From the NCBI GenBank assembly GCA_027681045.1, contig JAQDCK010000002.1, positions 176,801 to 240,800 on the forward strand: 64,000 bases of DNA. The letters are read 5' to 3'. The DNA comes from Lactobacillaceae bacterium AF64-9pH9TA (GTDB lineage: Bacteria; Bacillota; Bacilli; Lactobacillales; Lactobacillaceae). The position numbers and the translations under genes were made by a program. The notes below the pieces were generated by a model. It searched no databases. It worked only from the letters and a program-made list of their open reading frames with translations, and was not told where the DNA came from. Below are positions 8,886 through 18,244 of this stretch, one piece after another (position 1 is the stretch's first letter; every line of letters begins with the position of its first letter).

Positions 8886-9731
8886 ATGGCTCGCAAACGG
8901 ATAACCCGCAGAGACCCAGAAGAGGAGCTCTCTAAATTCTTACGCCACGAACCTGGCCAGGGGCAGGAAACACGCAAATTGTCGAGCCAGCTTACTTCGC
9001 TTAAGAAAGAACGCCGGCGAGGCCTCTTGACCCGGCTGGGTTCGATTATGGCCGTCTGCCTTTTGGCTATCGCTTTTTTAACCTACTACGTCTCGCCTTT
9101 AGCCGACGTATCAACGGTCAGGGTGCTCGGAGCTGATGACCTGGATGGCAAAAGCATGGTTGAAGTGGCCCAGATCAATGCTTCTGACAAGGTCGTTGAT
9201 GCCTTGCGGGGGCAAAAGAAGATCAGCAAGAAGCTGGCCGTTAAATACCCTGAAGTGGCTTCTGTCACTTTATCGGTCAAGGGGCTGAACACCTTGAACA
9301 TGCAGGTGCATGAGCGGAAAGTGATCGGCTATATTAAAGACGGGTCCAGCTACCGGAAGATTCTCGCCAACGGGGAACTGGGCACCAAGAGCCTGGCCTG
9401 GAGCGAGGTCGACCATGACAAGCCGCTTTTTATCGGCTACAGCAAGCAGGTGGCCTTGAAGACCAATCTTAAAATTTTTAACTCTTTTCCTGAATATTTC
9501 AAAAAGCAGGTCAAGATGCTGTCCGGCAATACCAGACGCAAAACCCAGATGATTCTGGTCATGAAAGATGGCAATGTGATAATCGGCAACACTGAGACGA
9601 TAAAATCCAAGGTTAAGTACTATAACTCGATTAAACAGGATTTGACAACCAACAGTGTCATTGACATGGAAGTCGGTGCCTTTACCCGCCCTTTGACTAG
9701 CGCGGAAAAAAAGGCCTACGGCTTGTCTTAA
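8886..9731 (+). CDS. divIB: Cell division protein DivIB/FtsQ
   Basis: A 281-residue bitopic protein: a long basic cytoplasmic segment (about 55 residues), one membrane span at about residues 56-74, then a POTRA domain (VSTVRVLGADDLDGKS) and beta domain. DivIB binds FtsL and DivIC and stabilises the septal synthase complex. The start ATG at 8886 follows AGGAGG. It ends the mraZ-initiated wall-precursor run; an AT-rich 58-base gap before ftsA may carry a promoter. Confidence 0.93.
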   Translation: MARKRITRRDPEEELSKFLRHEPGQGQETRKLSSQLTSLKKERRRGLLTRLGSIMAVCLLAIAFLTYYVSPLADVSTVRVLGADDLDGKSMVEVAQINASDKVVDALRGQKKISKKLAVKYPEVASVTLSVKGLNTLNMQVHERKVIGYIKDGSSYRKILANGELGTKSLAWSEVDHDKPLFIGYSKQVALKTNLKIFNSFPEYFKKQVKMLSGNTRRKTQMILVMKDGNVIIGNTETIKSKVKYYNSIKQDLTTNSVIDMEVGAFTRPLTSAEKKAYGLS

Positions 9732-9741
9732 TTTTATATTT

Positions 9742-9770
9742 TTAAAGAATTATGATATTATCTATATACT
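9742..9770 (+). promoter_or_regulatory. Possible ftsAZ promoter
   Basis: In the AT-rich gap after divIB, TATACT (9765-9770) is a good -10. A weak -35 (TTAAAG) lies 17 bases upstream. The call is plausible but the -35 is poor. Confidence 0.35.
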
Positions 9771-9789
9771 AGAATTGGGGGAAGGAAAC

Positions 9790-11172
9790 TTGGATAATTC
9801 AACTTTGTTAGTTGGTTTGGACATTGGGACCACGAGCATCAAAGTCGTTGTTGCCGACGCTGCTCATCAAGAGCTGCAGGTTTACGGGGCAGTTGCCGCT
9901 CCTACGCGGGGGATGCGGCATGGCAAGATCGTCGATATCGATCAAGTTGCTGAATCTGTCAAAAACGCGATTCAGCAGGTCAGCGAGAAGACTAATAGCA
10001 AGATTAACCGGGTAGTGACTGCCTTGCCAGTCAGCATGCTGCAGCTGGAGAATACAACCGGTTTGGTCAACATTTCTGATTCTGGCAAGGAAGTTGCCAA
10101 TGAAGACGTGCAGCAGGTCATGTATGCCGCCATCAAGGCTGCCAAGAAAAAGGACCGGCAGGCCGTGGCCTTCTTCCCCAGCCGCTTTTTGATCGATGGG
10201 GAAAAGGACGTTGACGACCCGCGGACCATGATTGCCCGCTCCCTGCTCGTGCAGGGGTTGGTAATGACGGCGCCGTCAGCGGAAATTCACAACATCAACA
10301 CGGTTTTGAATCACGCCGGCATCCGGAACAACTTCTTTGTTCCGGCCCCGATGGCTGTTTCCAGCGTAGCGCTTGATGAAGCTGAAAGAACTTTTGGGGC
10401 CATCCTTTTGGACATGGGCGGCGGCAGCACGACCGCCACGGTTATCCGCGACGGCCAGATCAAGTACGCCACGGTTGACCTAAAGGGGGCTGCCGACATT
10501 ACCCATGACATTTCTGTGGTTTTGTCAACGACCATGAGTGATGCTGAAGCCTTGAAGCGAGACTACGGCTATGCCGAACCGGACCTGGCTTCAGAAAATG
10601 AAAAATTCGCGGTTAAAGCCGTGGGCAAGGACGAAAACAACCTGGTCAGCGAGAAGTATCTCAGTGAGATCATCAACGCCCGCCTGCAGCAGATCCTGCG
10701 CCGGGTCGGCCGGGGCCTGTACAACCATGATGCCCTGTCTCTTCCAGCCGGGGTCATCATCACTGGCGGCAGCGCTCTTTTGGCCGGGATTGATGAATTG
10801 GTTGCGGCCGACTATGATGTCAAGGCCAAAATCTACCAGCCGGCCCAGATTGGCTTGCACAATCCGGTTTATTCAGTGGCCTACGGGATCGTCAACTATG
10901 CCAACAACTTGAGCGATATTGGCTACCTGGCCAACACCGTAATTTATCGGGATTCAGCTCTTGCGTCAAACGAGCAGCTGGCCAGTGCCGGAAATAGTCA
11001 AAAAAATGCTAAAAGAGTGACGCGGAAAGCTGAAAATGACACTGAATTAGCTTATAATAAGACTAAGCATGATGGGGAAATAGACAGTGAAACCCGGCAT
11101 GAAGAAAAGACTAATAATAACGAAAATAAAAATAAGGGCTTAGCTGCATTTTTCAGAAAGTTCTTTGATTAA
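9790..11172 (+). CDS. ftsA: Cell division protein FtsA
   Basis: An actin-like ATPase that tethers FtsZ filaments to the membrane. I place the start at TTG 9790, giving MDNSTLLVGLDIGTTSIKV, because GGGGAAGG lies at the right distance; a TTG at 9775 would place that Shine-Dalgarno inside the gene. The phosphate-1 motif LDIGTTSIKVVV and the later LDMGGGSTT near residue 210 are present. The C-terminus has a long charged linker (from about residue 395) followed by KGLAAFFRKFFD, an amphipathic membrane-targeting helix. ftsZ follows. Confidence 0.94.
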   Translation: MDNSTLLVGLDIGTTSIKVVVADAAHQELQVYGAVAAPTRGMRHGKIVDIDQVAESVKNAIQQVSEKTNSKINRVVTALPVSMLQLENTTGLVNISDSGKEVANEDVQQVMYAAIKAAKKKDRQAVAFFPSRFLIDGEKDVDDPRTMIARSLLVQGLVMTAPSAEIHNINTVLNHAGIRNNFFVPAPMAVSSVALDEAERTFGAILLDMGGGSTTATVIRDGQIKYATVDLKGAADITHDISVVLSTTMSDAEALKRDYGYAEPDLASENEKFAVKAVGKDENNLVSEKYLSEIINARLQQILRRVGRGLYNHDALSLPAGVIITGGSALLAGIDELVAADYDVKAKIYQPAQIGLHNPVYSVAYGIVNYANNLSDIGYLANTVIYRDSALASNEQLASAGNSQKNAKRVTRKAENDTELAYNKTKHDGEIDSETRHEEKTNNNENKNKGLAAFFRKFFD

Positions 11173-11187
11173 GGGTGGTAAACGTAG

Positions 11188-12546
11188 ATGGCTTTGGATT
11201 TTACTTTTGATTCAGATGAAAACAACAACGCAGTTATCAAAGTAATTGGCGTTGGTGGGGCGGGCGGCAATGCCGTCAACCGGATGATTGAAGACGGCGT
11301 GCAGGGCGTCTCCTTTATCGCGGCCAATACCGACGTACAGGCTTTGAACAGCAACAACGCTGAGGTTAAGATTCAGCTGGGGCCGAAACTGACCAGGGGC
11401 TTGGGGGCAGGTTCACATCCTGAAACCGGGCAAAAGGCCGCTGAAGAAAGCGAAGAAACGATTGAAGACGCACTTAAAGGCGCTGACATGATCTTCATCA
11501 CTGCCGGCATGGGCGGTGGTACTGGCACTGGGGCTGCCCCGGTAATCGCCAAAATTGCCCGGGAAACCGGTGCTTTGACGGTTGGGGTGGTTACCCGCCC
11601 ATTCAGTTTTGAAGGCCCTAAGCGGTCCAAGAACGCCGCTGACGGGATTGCCAAGCTGAAGGAATACGTTGACACCCTGGTTATCGTAGCCAACAACCGG
11701 CTTTTGGAAATCGTCGACAAGAAGACTCCGATGATGGAAGCCTTCAAGGAAGCTGACAACGTCCTCAAGCAGGGTGTCCAAGGTATTTCCGACTTGATCA
11801 CTTCAACTGACTACGTGAACCTGGACTTCGCCGACGTCAAGACGGTTATGGAAAACCAGGGGGCAGCCTTGATGGGGATCGGCCGGGCAAGCGGTGAAAA
11901 CCGGACGGTAGAAGCAACCAAGATGGCGATTTCTTCACCACTTCTGGAAGTTTCAATTGACGGGGCCAAGCAGGTCCTCTTGAACATCACTGGTGGTCCG
12001 GACTTGACCCTGTTTGAAGCCCAAGATGCTTCAGAAATCGTCTCAACGGCTGCCGGCGAAGACGTCAACATCATCTTCGGTACGGCCATCAACCCTAACC
12101 TGGGCGATGAAGTCGTGGTTACGGTAATCGCTACCGGGATTGATGACGAAGCTGAAGCAGCTGCGTCTAAGCAATTGCCAGGCCGCGGTCACCAAGTGAG
12201 CGCGCCTAGAGAAAAGCCAGCTGCGCCAAAGATCCTGACTCCGGAAGAGCCAGCTCCAGCTGCGCCTGTTCAAGAAGCGCCAGTTCAAGCTGAAGAAGCT
12301 AAGCCGGCCAGCCCGGTCAAGGAAGAGAAGCCAGCCATGATGGACCCGATCAGCGTTTGGGGTCTCAACGACGATGACTACTCAAGACGGCAGAACCCGG
12401 AAGAACAAAAGCGGCAGTCTGAAGAAAAGGAAGCGGCTTTGGATGCTGATCCAAGCAGCGCCATTTCCCAAATTGACATCAACACCGATTACGACGACGA
12501 TGATGACGACGATATTCCGTTCTTCAAGCACCGCCGGGACCGGTAA
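11188..12546 (+). CDS. ftsZ: Cell division protein FtsZ
   Basis: A 452-residue tubulin homologue that polymerises into the Z-ring. It shows the GTP-binding region with [13 protein letters not shown] near residue 21 and the tubulin signature [11 protein letters not shown] near residue 110. After a variable Pro/Ala/Glu-rich linker it ends with an acidic run and the conserved tail [10 protein letters not shown], the peptide that binds FtsA and SepF. Length is longer than average because of the linker. It forms a unit with ftsA and sepF. Confidence 0.97.
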   Translation: MALDFTFDSDENNNAVIKVIGVGGAGGNAVNRMIEDGVQGVSFIAANTDVQALNSNNAEVKIQLGPKLTRGLGAGSHPETGQKAAEESEETIEDALKGADMIFITAGMGGGTGTGAAPVIAKIARETGALTVGVVTRPFSFEGPKRSKNAADGIAKLKEYVDTLVIVANNRLLEIVDKKTPMMEAFKEADNVLKQGVQGISDLITSTDYVNLDFADVKTVMENQGAALMGIGRASGENRTVEATKMAISSPLLEVSIDGAKQVLLNITGGPDLTLFEAQDASEIVSTAAGEDVNIIFGTAINPNLGDEVVVTVIATGIDDEAEAAASKQLPGRGHQVSAPREKPAAPKILTPEEPAPAAPVQEAPVQAEEAKPASPVKEEKPAMMDPISVWGLNDDDYSRRQNPEEQKRQSEEKEAALDADPSSAISQIDINTDYDDDDDDDIPFFKHRRDR

Positions 12547-12560
12547 AGGAGGCAGAGTAA

Positions 12561-13007
12561 ATGAACAACAAATTTAAGGACTTTTTCGGCTTCGGAGATA
12601 ACGATTCCTACGAGGAAAGAGACGCCTACGAGGAAAATTACGACGAACAAGAAGAAATGCAAAACAGCTACCGGCCAACTAACAGCCGTGACAGCAATGT
12701 CGTGTCCATTAAGGCCGGCCAAGCTGGCAGCGGCCCAAGCAAGATCGTCCTTTACGAACCGCGGGTATATTCTGACGCTAAGGAAGTAGCCCAGAACCTG
12801 CTCAACCAAAAGGCGATCATCATCAACTTCAGCCGGATGGACGACGCTTCTGCCCGCCGGGTAGTCGACTTCATCACCGGGACGGTTTACGCCCTCAATG
12901 GTGAAATCCAGCGCGTCGGCGACAAGATCTTTCTGGCTACTCCTCCGAAGTTTGAAACTGACGGCAAGATCACTGAACTGCTTGATAAGAAAGATACTTT
13001 AGGTTAA
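12561..13007 (+). CDS. sepF: Cell division protein SepF
   Basis: A 148-residue protein that bundles FtsZ filaments and anchors them at the membrane. It has an N-terminal amphipathic stretch (NKFKDFFGFG), an acidic linker, and the C-terminal SepF fold (YEPRVYSDAKEVAQNLLNQK onward, with VDFITGTVYALNGEIQRVG). It starts at ATG 12561 after AAAGGAGG. Its TAA overlaps the next ATG. Confidence 0.94.
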   Translation: MNNKFKDFFGFGDNDSYEERDAYEENYDEQEEMQNSYRPTNSRDSNVVSIKAGQAGSGPSKIVLYEPRVYSDAKEVAQNLLNQKAIIINFSRMDDASARRVVDFITGTVYALNGEIQRVGDKIFLATPPKFETDGKITELLDKKDTLG

Positions 13008-13309
13008 TGCAAACATTTTTGGTTTTTTTGTACCGGCTGCTCAACTTCATCTGTGAAGCTTACAGCCTTTTGATCATTATTGATGCCTTTATGTCTTGGA
13101 TTCCGGCCATCAGCGAATCCGCGGTTGGCCGCTGGATCGACCGGATCGTCAACCCCTTCGTCAACCTTTTCCGGCAAGGGCCGATCTTGCGCTTGATCTA
13201 CGCGACTGGCATTGACATCTCACCAATGATTGCTTTGTTTGTGATCTACTTTGTCCAAAGCGTTGCCTTGGGCTGGCTCTTCAACATTTTAGGGAGGATT
13301 TTCCTGTGA
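13007..13309 (+). CDS. YggT family membrane protein
   Basis: A 100-residue protein with two hydrophobic regions and the conserved centre DRIVNPFVNLFR, the hallmark of the YggT/YlmG family. In Bacillota this gene always lies between sepF and the ylmH S4-domain gene; it is linked to division or envelope function but the molecular role is not settled. Its start overlaps the sepF stop and its own stop overlaps the ylmH start. Confidence 0.9.
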   Translation: MQTFLVFLYRLLNFICEAYSLLIIIDAFMSWIPAISESAVGRWIDRIVNPFVNLFRQGPILRLIYATGIDISPMIALFVIYFVQSVALGWLFNILGRIFL

Positions 13310-14106
13310 TGGACAAGCGGCAGGCCAGCAGCTTTTACCCACATTTTGCAATTGAAGAAAGACCAACAATTGACCAATTTGTTGGTCTTTTTAATCGTCT
13401 CTTGTTTACCGGCCAGGCATTTTTAACGGATTTCCTGGACCCCCGGCAAAGGCAGATTATGGAGACGGTCGCCGGCGGAGAAGCCATCGTGCAGGCTTTT
13501 GGCGGCTATGAAGAAGCAGAAAAGTGCCGGCTCTACATCAGCCTGGAATGGGAGAACTTGAAGCCGGATGACTACCAGGTCCAGCTCTTTGAAATCGAAT
13601 ACCCGCAAAAGTTTGCCAGCCTCCGCCACAGCCAGATTCTGGGCAGCCTGGCCAATTCCGGAGTAAAAACCGATACCTTTGGCGACATCATTACTGACGG
13701 GCAAGGCCGGTGGCAGTTTTTCGCGGAAAAAGAACTGGCTGGCTTTTTTGCCAGTCAAATTGACCAGATGGGGCCAGTCAAGGTTCGCCTGGAAGAGAAG
13801 CCGCTAAAAGACCGCCTGGAAGCAGAGGACAATTCCGAGATCATTACCGCTGTGGCTTCCTCCATGCGCCTGGACGCGGTTTTGGCCGCTCTAAGCAATA
13901 AGTCCCGCAGCCAGGTCAAAGAGTCCCTGGAAGCTGGCGAGGTCCGTTTAAACTGGCATGAAGAAATGAAGGGTGAAAGCCTGCTGAAAGTCGGCGACAT
14001 GCTGAGCCTGCGTCGTTTTGGCCGGGTCAAGCTCTTGTCTGCCCAGCCCAGCAAAAAGGGCCGCCTGCGCCTGGAATGTCAGTTTTGGCCGGCAAAAAAG
14101 CAATAA
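13306..14106 (+). CDS. ylmH: YlmH family S4-domain RNA-binding protein
   Basis: A 266-residue protein with an N-terminal YlmH/RqcP2-like region and a C-terminal S4 RNA-binding domain (about residues 184-245, containing MRLDAVLAALSNKSRSQV). Relatives associate with the large ribosomal subunit and rescue of stalled 50S complexes. The start is GTG 13306 (GGGAGG eight bases upstream) or the adjacent ATG 13309. A near-perfect terminator-like hairpin lies inside the coding sequence at 13358-13392. divIVA, which usually follows, is missing. Confidence 0.9.
   Translation: MMDKRQASSFYPHFAIEERPTIDQFVGLFNRLLFTGQAFLTDFLDPRQRQIMETVAGGEAIVQAFGGYEEAEKCRLYISLEWENLKPDDYQVQLFEIEYPQKFASLRHSQILGSLANSGVKTDTFGDIITDGQGRWQFFAEKELAGFFASQIDQMGPVKVRLEEKPLKDRLEAEDNSEIITAVASSMRLDAVLAALSNKSRSQVKESLEAGEVRLNWHEEMKGESLLKVGDMLSLRRFGRVKLLSAQPSKKGRLRLECQFWPAKKQ
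13358..13392 (+). terminator. Terminator-like hairpin inside ylmH
   Basis: Two perfect 12-base arms, AAAGACCAACAA and TTGTTGGTCTTT, with a 9-base loop, run into five T. It has the form of an intrinsic terminator but lies 50-85 bases into the ylmH frame, so it could attenuate the operon or be read through by translating ribosomes. Confidence 0.5.
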
Positions 14107-14110
14107 ACAT

Positions 14111-14139
14111 TTGACAAAGTGCCGGTTGATGCCTTAAAC
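14111..14139 (+). promoter_or_regulatory. Promoter of the ileS T-box transcript
   Basis: A perfect -35 TTGACA (14111-14116), a 17-base spacer and TTAAAC as -10 lie directly after ylmH. Together they place transcript start near 14146, ahead of the T-box. Confidence 0.6.
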
Positions 14140-14145
14140 TCTTTT

Positions 14146-14403
14146 ACTGTAGATAGAAAACTTTTTTCATTGTTTTTTTATCTCTTACATAATTACGATT
14201 AATAAATCAGACTGACAGTCCTGCTTTAAGGCGACCCTAGCGAGTTAATGATGGTGAAAGATTAACACAAGCCGGCGAGCGATCAGCTGCCGATTGGTCT
14301 GAGCGGGGGCCGGCACGATAAGCCGGCATAAGTGGGGCCCTTCGGGGCTCAATTTAGGTGGTACCACGATAGTCTCGTCCTATTTCAGGATGAGGCTTTT
14401 TAT
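14146..14403 (+). ncRNA. T-box leader (isoleucine) controlling ileS
   Basis: This 319-base gap between ylmH and ileS holds a T-box riboswitch. The T-box sequence AGGTGGTACCACG (14356-14368) is followed by a terminator stem, CTCGTCCT with AGGATGAG, and a T-run. Upstream is a Stem I-like region with GGTGAAAG; an ATC at 14282-14284 in a bulge-like position fits an isoleucine specifier. Uncharged tRNA-Ile binding would stabilise the antiterminator and allow ileS transcription. T-box and terminator are certain; the exact specifier pairing is read by eye. Confidence 0.93.
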
Positions 14404-14425
14404 TTTAGCGAAAGGATTTTTACAT

Positions 14426-17221
14426 ATGCGGGTTAAGGATACGCTGAATCTGGGTAAAACCAAGTTCCCGATGCGGGGCAACCTGCCCAAGCGGGAAGCA
14501 GAATGGGAAAAGAACTGGGAAGACCAGAAGTTTTATGAAAGACGCTTGAAGCTTAACGAAGGACATGAAAGATTTGACCTTCACGACGGCCCTCCATTTG
14601 CCAACGGCAACATTCACATGGGCCACGCCTTGAACAAGATCACCAAGGACATCATCGTCCGGAGCAAGAACATGGAAGGCTACTACGCTCCTTACGTTCC
14701 GGGCTGGGATACTCACGGCCTGCCAATTGAGCAGCAATTGACCAAGCAGGGCGTTGACCGCAAGACCATGGACCGGGCTGCTTACCGGGAACTTTGCCGG
14801 AAGTTTGCCATGGAGCAGGTTGAAAAGCAACGGACCGACTTTAAGCGCCTGGGCGTCATGGGCGACTGGGACCACCCTTATATCACCCTTTTGCCGGAAT
14901 TTGAAGCCGCAGAAATCCGGGTCTTCGGCAAGATGTACGAAAATGGCTACATCTACCAAGGCAAGAAGCCGGTTTACTGGTCTTGGTCCAGTGAATCAAC
15001 TTTGGCTGAAGCCGAAGTCGAATACCACGACGTGGAATCACCATCAATTTACATTTCCTTCCCGGTCAAGGACGGCAAGGGCAAGCTGAGTGAAGAAAAC
15101 ACCTACTTCTTGATCTGGACGACCACTCCATGGACTATTCCTTCCAACCAAGGGATTGCCGTTAATCCGAAGTTTGACTACTCAGTTGTTGAAGTCGGTA
15201 ACCGCCGCTACGTTGTCGGCACTGACCGCTTGAGTGCTGTAGCCGAAATTTTGGGCTGGGACAGCTACAAGACTGTTCAGCACCTTAAGGGGACGGACAT
15301 GGAATACATGGTGGCCAAGCACCCTTACATCGAAGGCCGCGACAGCCTTTTGATGGAAGCAGTCTACGTTACTGACGATGATGGTACTGGCCTGGTCCAC
15401 ACCGCTTCCGGCTTTGGTGAAGACGACTACAACACTGCTATGCGCTACGGCTTTGACGTTTTGTCCCCAATGGACAACAAGGGCTGCTTCACTGAAGAAA
15501 TCCCTGACCCAGACCTGGTGGGCAAGTTCTACACTGACACCAACGAAATCGTCAAGGACAAGCTGGCGGCTGCCGGCAACCTTTTGCACTACAGCACCTT
15601 TGTCCACTCCGCCGCTCACGACTGGCGGACCAAGAAGCCGGTAGTCTACCGGGCAACTACGCAATGGTTTGCCTCAATCTCCAAGTTCAGAGACCAGATC
15701 CTGGACCAGATTGACAAGACCACCTTCTACCCGGCTTGGGGCAAGACCCGCCTTTACAACATGATCAAGGACCGGGGCGACTGGGTAATTTCCCGCCAAC
15801 GTGCCTGGGGCGTGCCTTTGCCAATCTTCTATGCTGAAGACGGCACCGCCATCGTGACCCCGGAAACCATCGAACACGTGGCTGACCTCTTTGCCAAGGA
15901 AGGCTCCAACGCCTGGTTTACCCACCCGGTTGAAGAACTTTTGCCAGAAGGCTTTACTTCAGAACACTCACCAAATGGCAAGTTTACCAAGGAAACTGAC
16001 ATCCTGGACGTTTGGTTTGACTCCGGGTCATCCTGGAGCGGGGTCCAGGCTCTAGGCAGAGACGTTCACTACCCGACTTCCATGTACCTGGAAGGCAGTG
16101 ACCAATACCGGGGCTGGTTCAACTCCAGTTTGATCACCAGCGTGGCTACCAACGGGGTAGCTCCTTACAAGTCAGTCCTGTCTCAAGGCTTTACTTTGGA
16201 CGGGCAAGGACGGAAGATGTCCAAGTCATTGGGCAACACGATCGCTCCTAACGATGTCATCAAGCAAATGGGGGCCGAAATCATCCGCCTCTGGGTTGCT
16301 TCCGTTGACGCTTCCGGCGACGTCGGCGTGTCAATGGACATCCTGCGCCAGGTTTCAGAAGGCTACCGGAAGATCAGAAACACCTTCCGCTACATGCTGG
16401 CCAACACCGCTGACTTTGATCCGGAAAAGGACCGGGTAGCCTACAAGGACCTGCGCAAGATCGACCAGTACCTGGAAGTCAAGCTCAACGACTTAGTTGC
16501 CGAAAGCATTGTCAACTACGACAAGTATGACTTCGCTGACGTTTACAAGCTGGTCTTCAAGTTCATCACCAACGACCTGTCCGCCTTCTACCTGGACTTT
16601 GCCAAGGATGTCCTTTACATCGAAGGCAAGGACAGCCACGCTCGCCGGTCAATGCAGACAGTGATCTACGATGCCGCTGTCAAGCTGGCCAAGATCCTGG
16701 CACCAATTTTGCCGCACACCATGGGCGAAGTTTGGGGCTACTTGAAGGAAAAGGAAGAAGACGTCTACCTGTCCAACTTCCCTGAAATCGAAGACTACGC
16801 TGACGCTGACGACTTGAAGGAAAGCTGGGGCGAATTCATGAAGCTCCGCGACGATGTTTTGAAGGCTCTGGAAGAAGCCCGGGACCAAAAGCTGATCGGG
16901 AAGTCCTTTGAAGCCAGCGTAACTGTTTACCCAAGTGAAGAAGCCAAGGCTGCCTTGGACAAGCTGGCTGGGGAAGACTTCCGGGAAATCTTGATCGTGT
17001 CCAACTTGGTCGTGGGTCAAGGAGAAGTACCGGCTGACGCCAAGAAATTTGACCAAGCCAGCGTACTTGTCCGCCGGGCCGAAGGCGAAGTTTGCCCACG
17101 CTGCCGGATGTACCGGACTGACCTGGGCGCTGACAGCCGCCTGCCGCAATTGTGCGGCCGCTGCGCGTCTATCGTAGCCAGCGACCACCCGGAAGTACTT
17201 GAAGAAGGCCTGGAAGACTAA
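14426..17221 (+). CDS. ileS: Isoleucyl-tRNA synthetase
   Basis: A class I aminoacyl-tRNA synthetase of 931 residues. It has the HIGH-type motif NIHMGHALN near residue 63 and the KMSKS loop near residue 597. The editing (CP1) domain lies between them, and a C-terminal zinc finger has two CxxC pairs (CPRC and CGRC). The start is ATG 14426 ([10 protein letters not shown]) with AAAGGA nine bases upstream; an in-frame ATG at 14390 lies inside the T-box terminator and is not credible. Expression is controlled by the Ile T-box. Confidence 0.96.
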   Translation: MRVKDTLNLGKTKFPMRGNLPKREAEWEKNWEDQKFYERRLKLNEGHERFDLHDGPPFANGNIHMGHALNKITKDIIVRSKNMEGYYAPYVPGWDTHGLPIEQQLTKQGVDRKTMDRAAYRELCRKFAMEQVEKQRTDFKRLGVMGDWDHPYITLLPEFEAAEIRVFGKMYENGYIYQGKKPVYWSWSSESTLAEAEVEYHDVESPSIYISFPVKDGKGKLSEENTYFLIWTTTPWTIPSNQGIAVNPKFDYSVVEVGNRRYVVGTDRLSAVAEILGWDSYKTVQHLKGTDMEYMVAKHPYIEGRDSLLMEAVYVTDDDGTGLVHTASGFGEDDYNTAMRYGFDVLSPMDNKGCFTEEIPDPDLVGKFYTDTNEIVKDKLAAAGNLLHYSTFVHSAAHDWRTKKPVVYRATTQWFASISKFRDQILDQIDKTTFYPAWGKTRLYNMIKDRGDWVISRQRAWGVPLPIFYAEDGTAIVTPETIEHVADLFAKEGSNAWFTHPVEELLPEGFTSEHSPNGKFTKETDILDVWFDSGSSWSGVQALGRDVHYPTSMYLEGSDQYRGWFNSSLITSVATNGVAPYKSVLSQGFTLDGQGRKMSKSLGNTIAPNDVIKQMGAEIIRLWVASVDASGDVGVSMDILRQVSEGYRKIRNTFRYMLANTADFDPEKDRVAYKDLRKIDQYLEVKLNDLVAESIVNYDKYDFADVYKLVFKFITNDLSAFYLDFAKDVLYIEGKDSHARRSMQTVIYDAAVKLAKILAPILPHTMGEVWGYLKEKEEDVYLSNFPEIEDYADADDLKESWGEFMKLRDDVLKALEEARDQKLIGKSFEASVTVYPSEEAKAALDKLAGEDFREILIVSNLVVGQGEVPADAKKFDQASVLVRRAEGEVCPRCRMYRTDLGADSRLPQLCGRCASIVASDHPEVLEEGLED

Positions 17222-17430
17222 TGCGGACCGGAGTTGTAAAACAATTTGCCGAAAAAGCAAGTTTCGGCTTTATCGAAGACGATCAAAATCAAAAATCATA
17301 TTTTGTCTTTTATACTGCCATCAAGGAGGAGGGCTATAAGAGGCTTGAAGTCGGCCAGCGGGTGAGATACCAGCTTGCCCAGGGTAAACACGGCCTGCAG
17401 TGCATCAACGTTTACTTGGCCAAAGACTAA
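17221..17430 (+). CDS. Divergent cold-shock-domain protein
   Basis: A 69-residue single-domain protein starting on the last base of the ileS stop (TAATG), hence translationally coupled to it. TGVVKQFAEKASFGFIEDD matches the first strands and RNP1 of CspA proteins, and YFVFYTAI occupies the RNP2 place. The usual RNP2 VFVHFSAI is altered (no His-Phe pair) and RNP1 is SFGFIED rather than GFGFI. It probably binds nucleic acid, but less canonically than CspA. Confidence 0.75.
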   Translation: MRTGVVKQFAEKASFGFIEDDQNQKSYFVFYTAIKEEGYKRLEVGQRVRYQLAQGKHGLQCINVYLAKD

Positions 17431-17445
17431 GCAAAGGAATGACAT

Positions 17446-18003
17446 ATGGATTTAAAGGAAACTGAAATTTCAACGAAGGAGGCTTTCCACGGCGGCTTCA
17501 TCAACCTGCGCGTTGAAAACGTGATGCTGCCAAACGGGAAAACCGCCTCCAGAGAGCTGGTCGACCACCGGCCTGCCTCTGCGGCCATCTGCATCAACGA
17601 TGAAAAGAAGATGCTCCTGGTTACGCAATGGCGGGAAGCGATCAAGCAACTGACTCTCGAAATTCCAGCCGGAATGATTGATGCTAGCGACGTGAGTCCC
17701 CTGGATGCAATGAAGCGGGAGTTAAACGAAGAAGGCGGCCTGAAAGCCGAATACTGGGAAAAGGTTGCCGAATTCTACACTTCACCAGGATTTTGCAATG
17801 AAAAGCTGTACCTCTTCTACTGTGACACGCTTAGCCCAGTGGCCAATAAACTGGACCTGGACGAGGATGAATTTTTGACGGCAGAATGGTACAGCCTTGA
17901 AGAGTTAAAGAACCTGTTAACAGAGGGCAAAATTGTCGACGCAAAGACCATTTATGCTATTTCCGTATGGGAAAACATGCTGCTGACCGGTTCAGAAGGT
18001 TAG
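17446..18003 (+). CDS. nudF: NUDIX hydrolase, probable ADP-ribose pyrophosphatase
   Basis: A 185-residue Nudix protein. The Nudix box is GMIDASDVSPLDAMK followed by RELNEEGG, near residues 76-98. It has one extra residue and Asp in place of the first conserved Glu, as also seen in some lactobacillar relatives. The catalytic RELxEE core is intact. The upstream beta strands (LVTQWREAIKQLTLEIPAG) are like those of ADP-ribose pyrophosphatases. Substrate is inferred from family resemblance only. Confidence 0.82.
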   Translation: MDLKETEISTKEAFHGGFINLRVENVMLPNGKTASRELVDHRPASAAICINDEKKMLLVTQWREAIKQLTLEIPAGMIDASDVSPLDAMKRELNEEGGLKAEYWEKVAEFYTSPGFCNEKLYLFYCDTLSPVANKLDLDEDEFLTAEWYSLEELKNLLTEGKIVDAKTIYAISVWENMLLTGSEG

Positions 18004-18006
18004 ACT

Positions 18007-18225
18007 ATGACAGAGAAACGTTCCGATTACCGCCGCCGCCAGGCAGAGCAAGCAGAAAAGGCAAATAGACAGGAAGCAGCTGATTCAGCTGCTTTTCCTG
18101 CTTTTAAGCAGGACCAGGAACAGAGGAACTTGAAAGCAGAAAGGCTGAAAAAAAGGCTGAATTTTGCTATCCTGTTCGTGTGTCTCTTGATCATCCTGGT
18201 TTGGGTGATTTTATTGAAATTTTAA
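18007..18225 (+). CDS. Small membrane protein of unknown function
   Basis: A 72-residue protein: a charged, Lys/Glu/Arg-rich helical N-terminal half and a single C-terminal membrane span (about residues 50-70, FAILFVCLLIILVWVILL). It lies between the NUDIX gene and mtnN with tight spacing (3 and 19 bases), so it is in the operon. The same arrangement occurs in other lactobacilli. No function can be assigned; topology suggests an N-in tail-anchored protein. Confidence 0.7.
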   Translation: MTEKRSDYRRRQAEQAEKANRQEAADSAAFPAFKQDQEQRNLKAERLKKRLNFAILFVCLLIILVWVILLKF

Positions 18226-18244
18226 ACTGAATTGAGGATTACCG

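Noticed and set aside
14390..14425. In-frame upstream ATG extending ileS by 12 residues
   Set aside because: It lies inside the T-box terminator stem, and the ATG at 14426 has a good Shine-Dalgarno.
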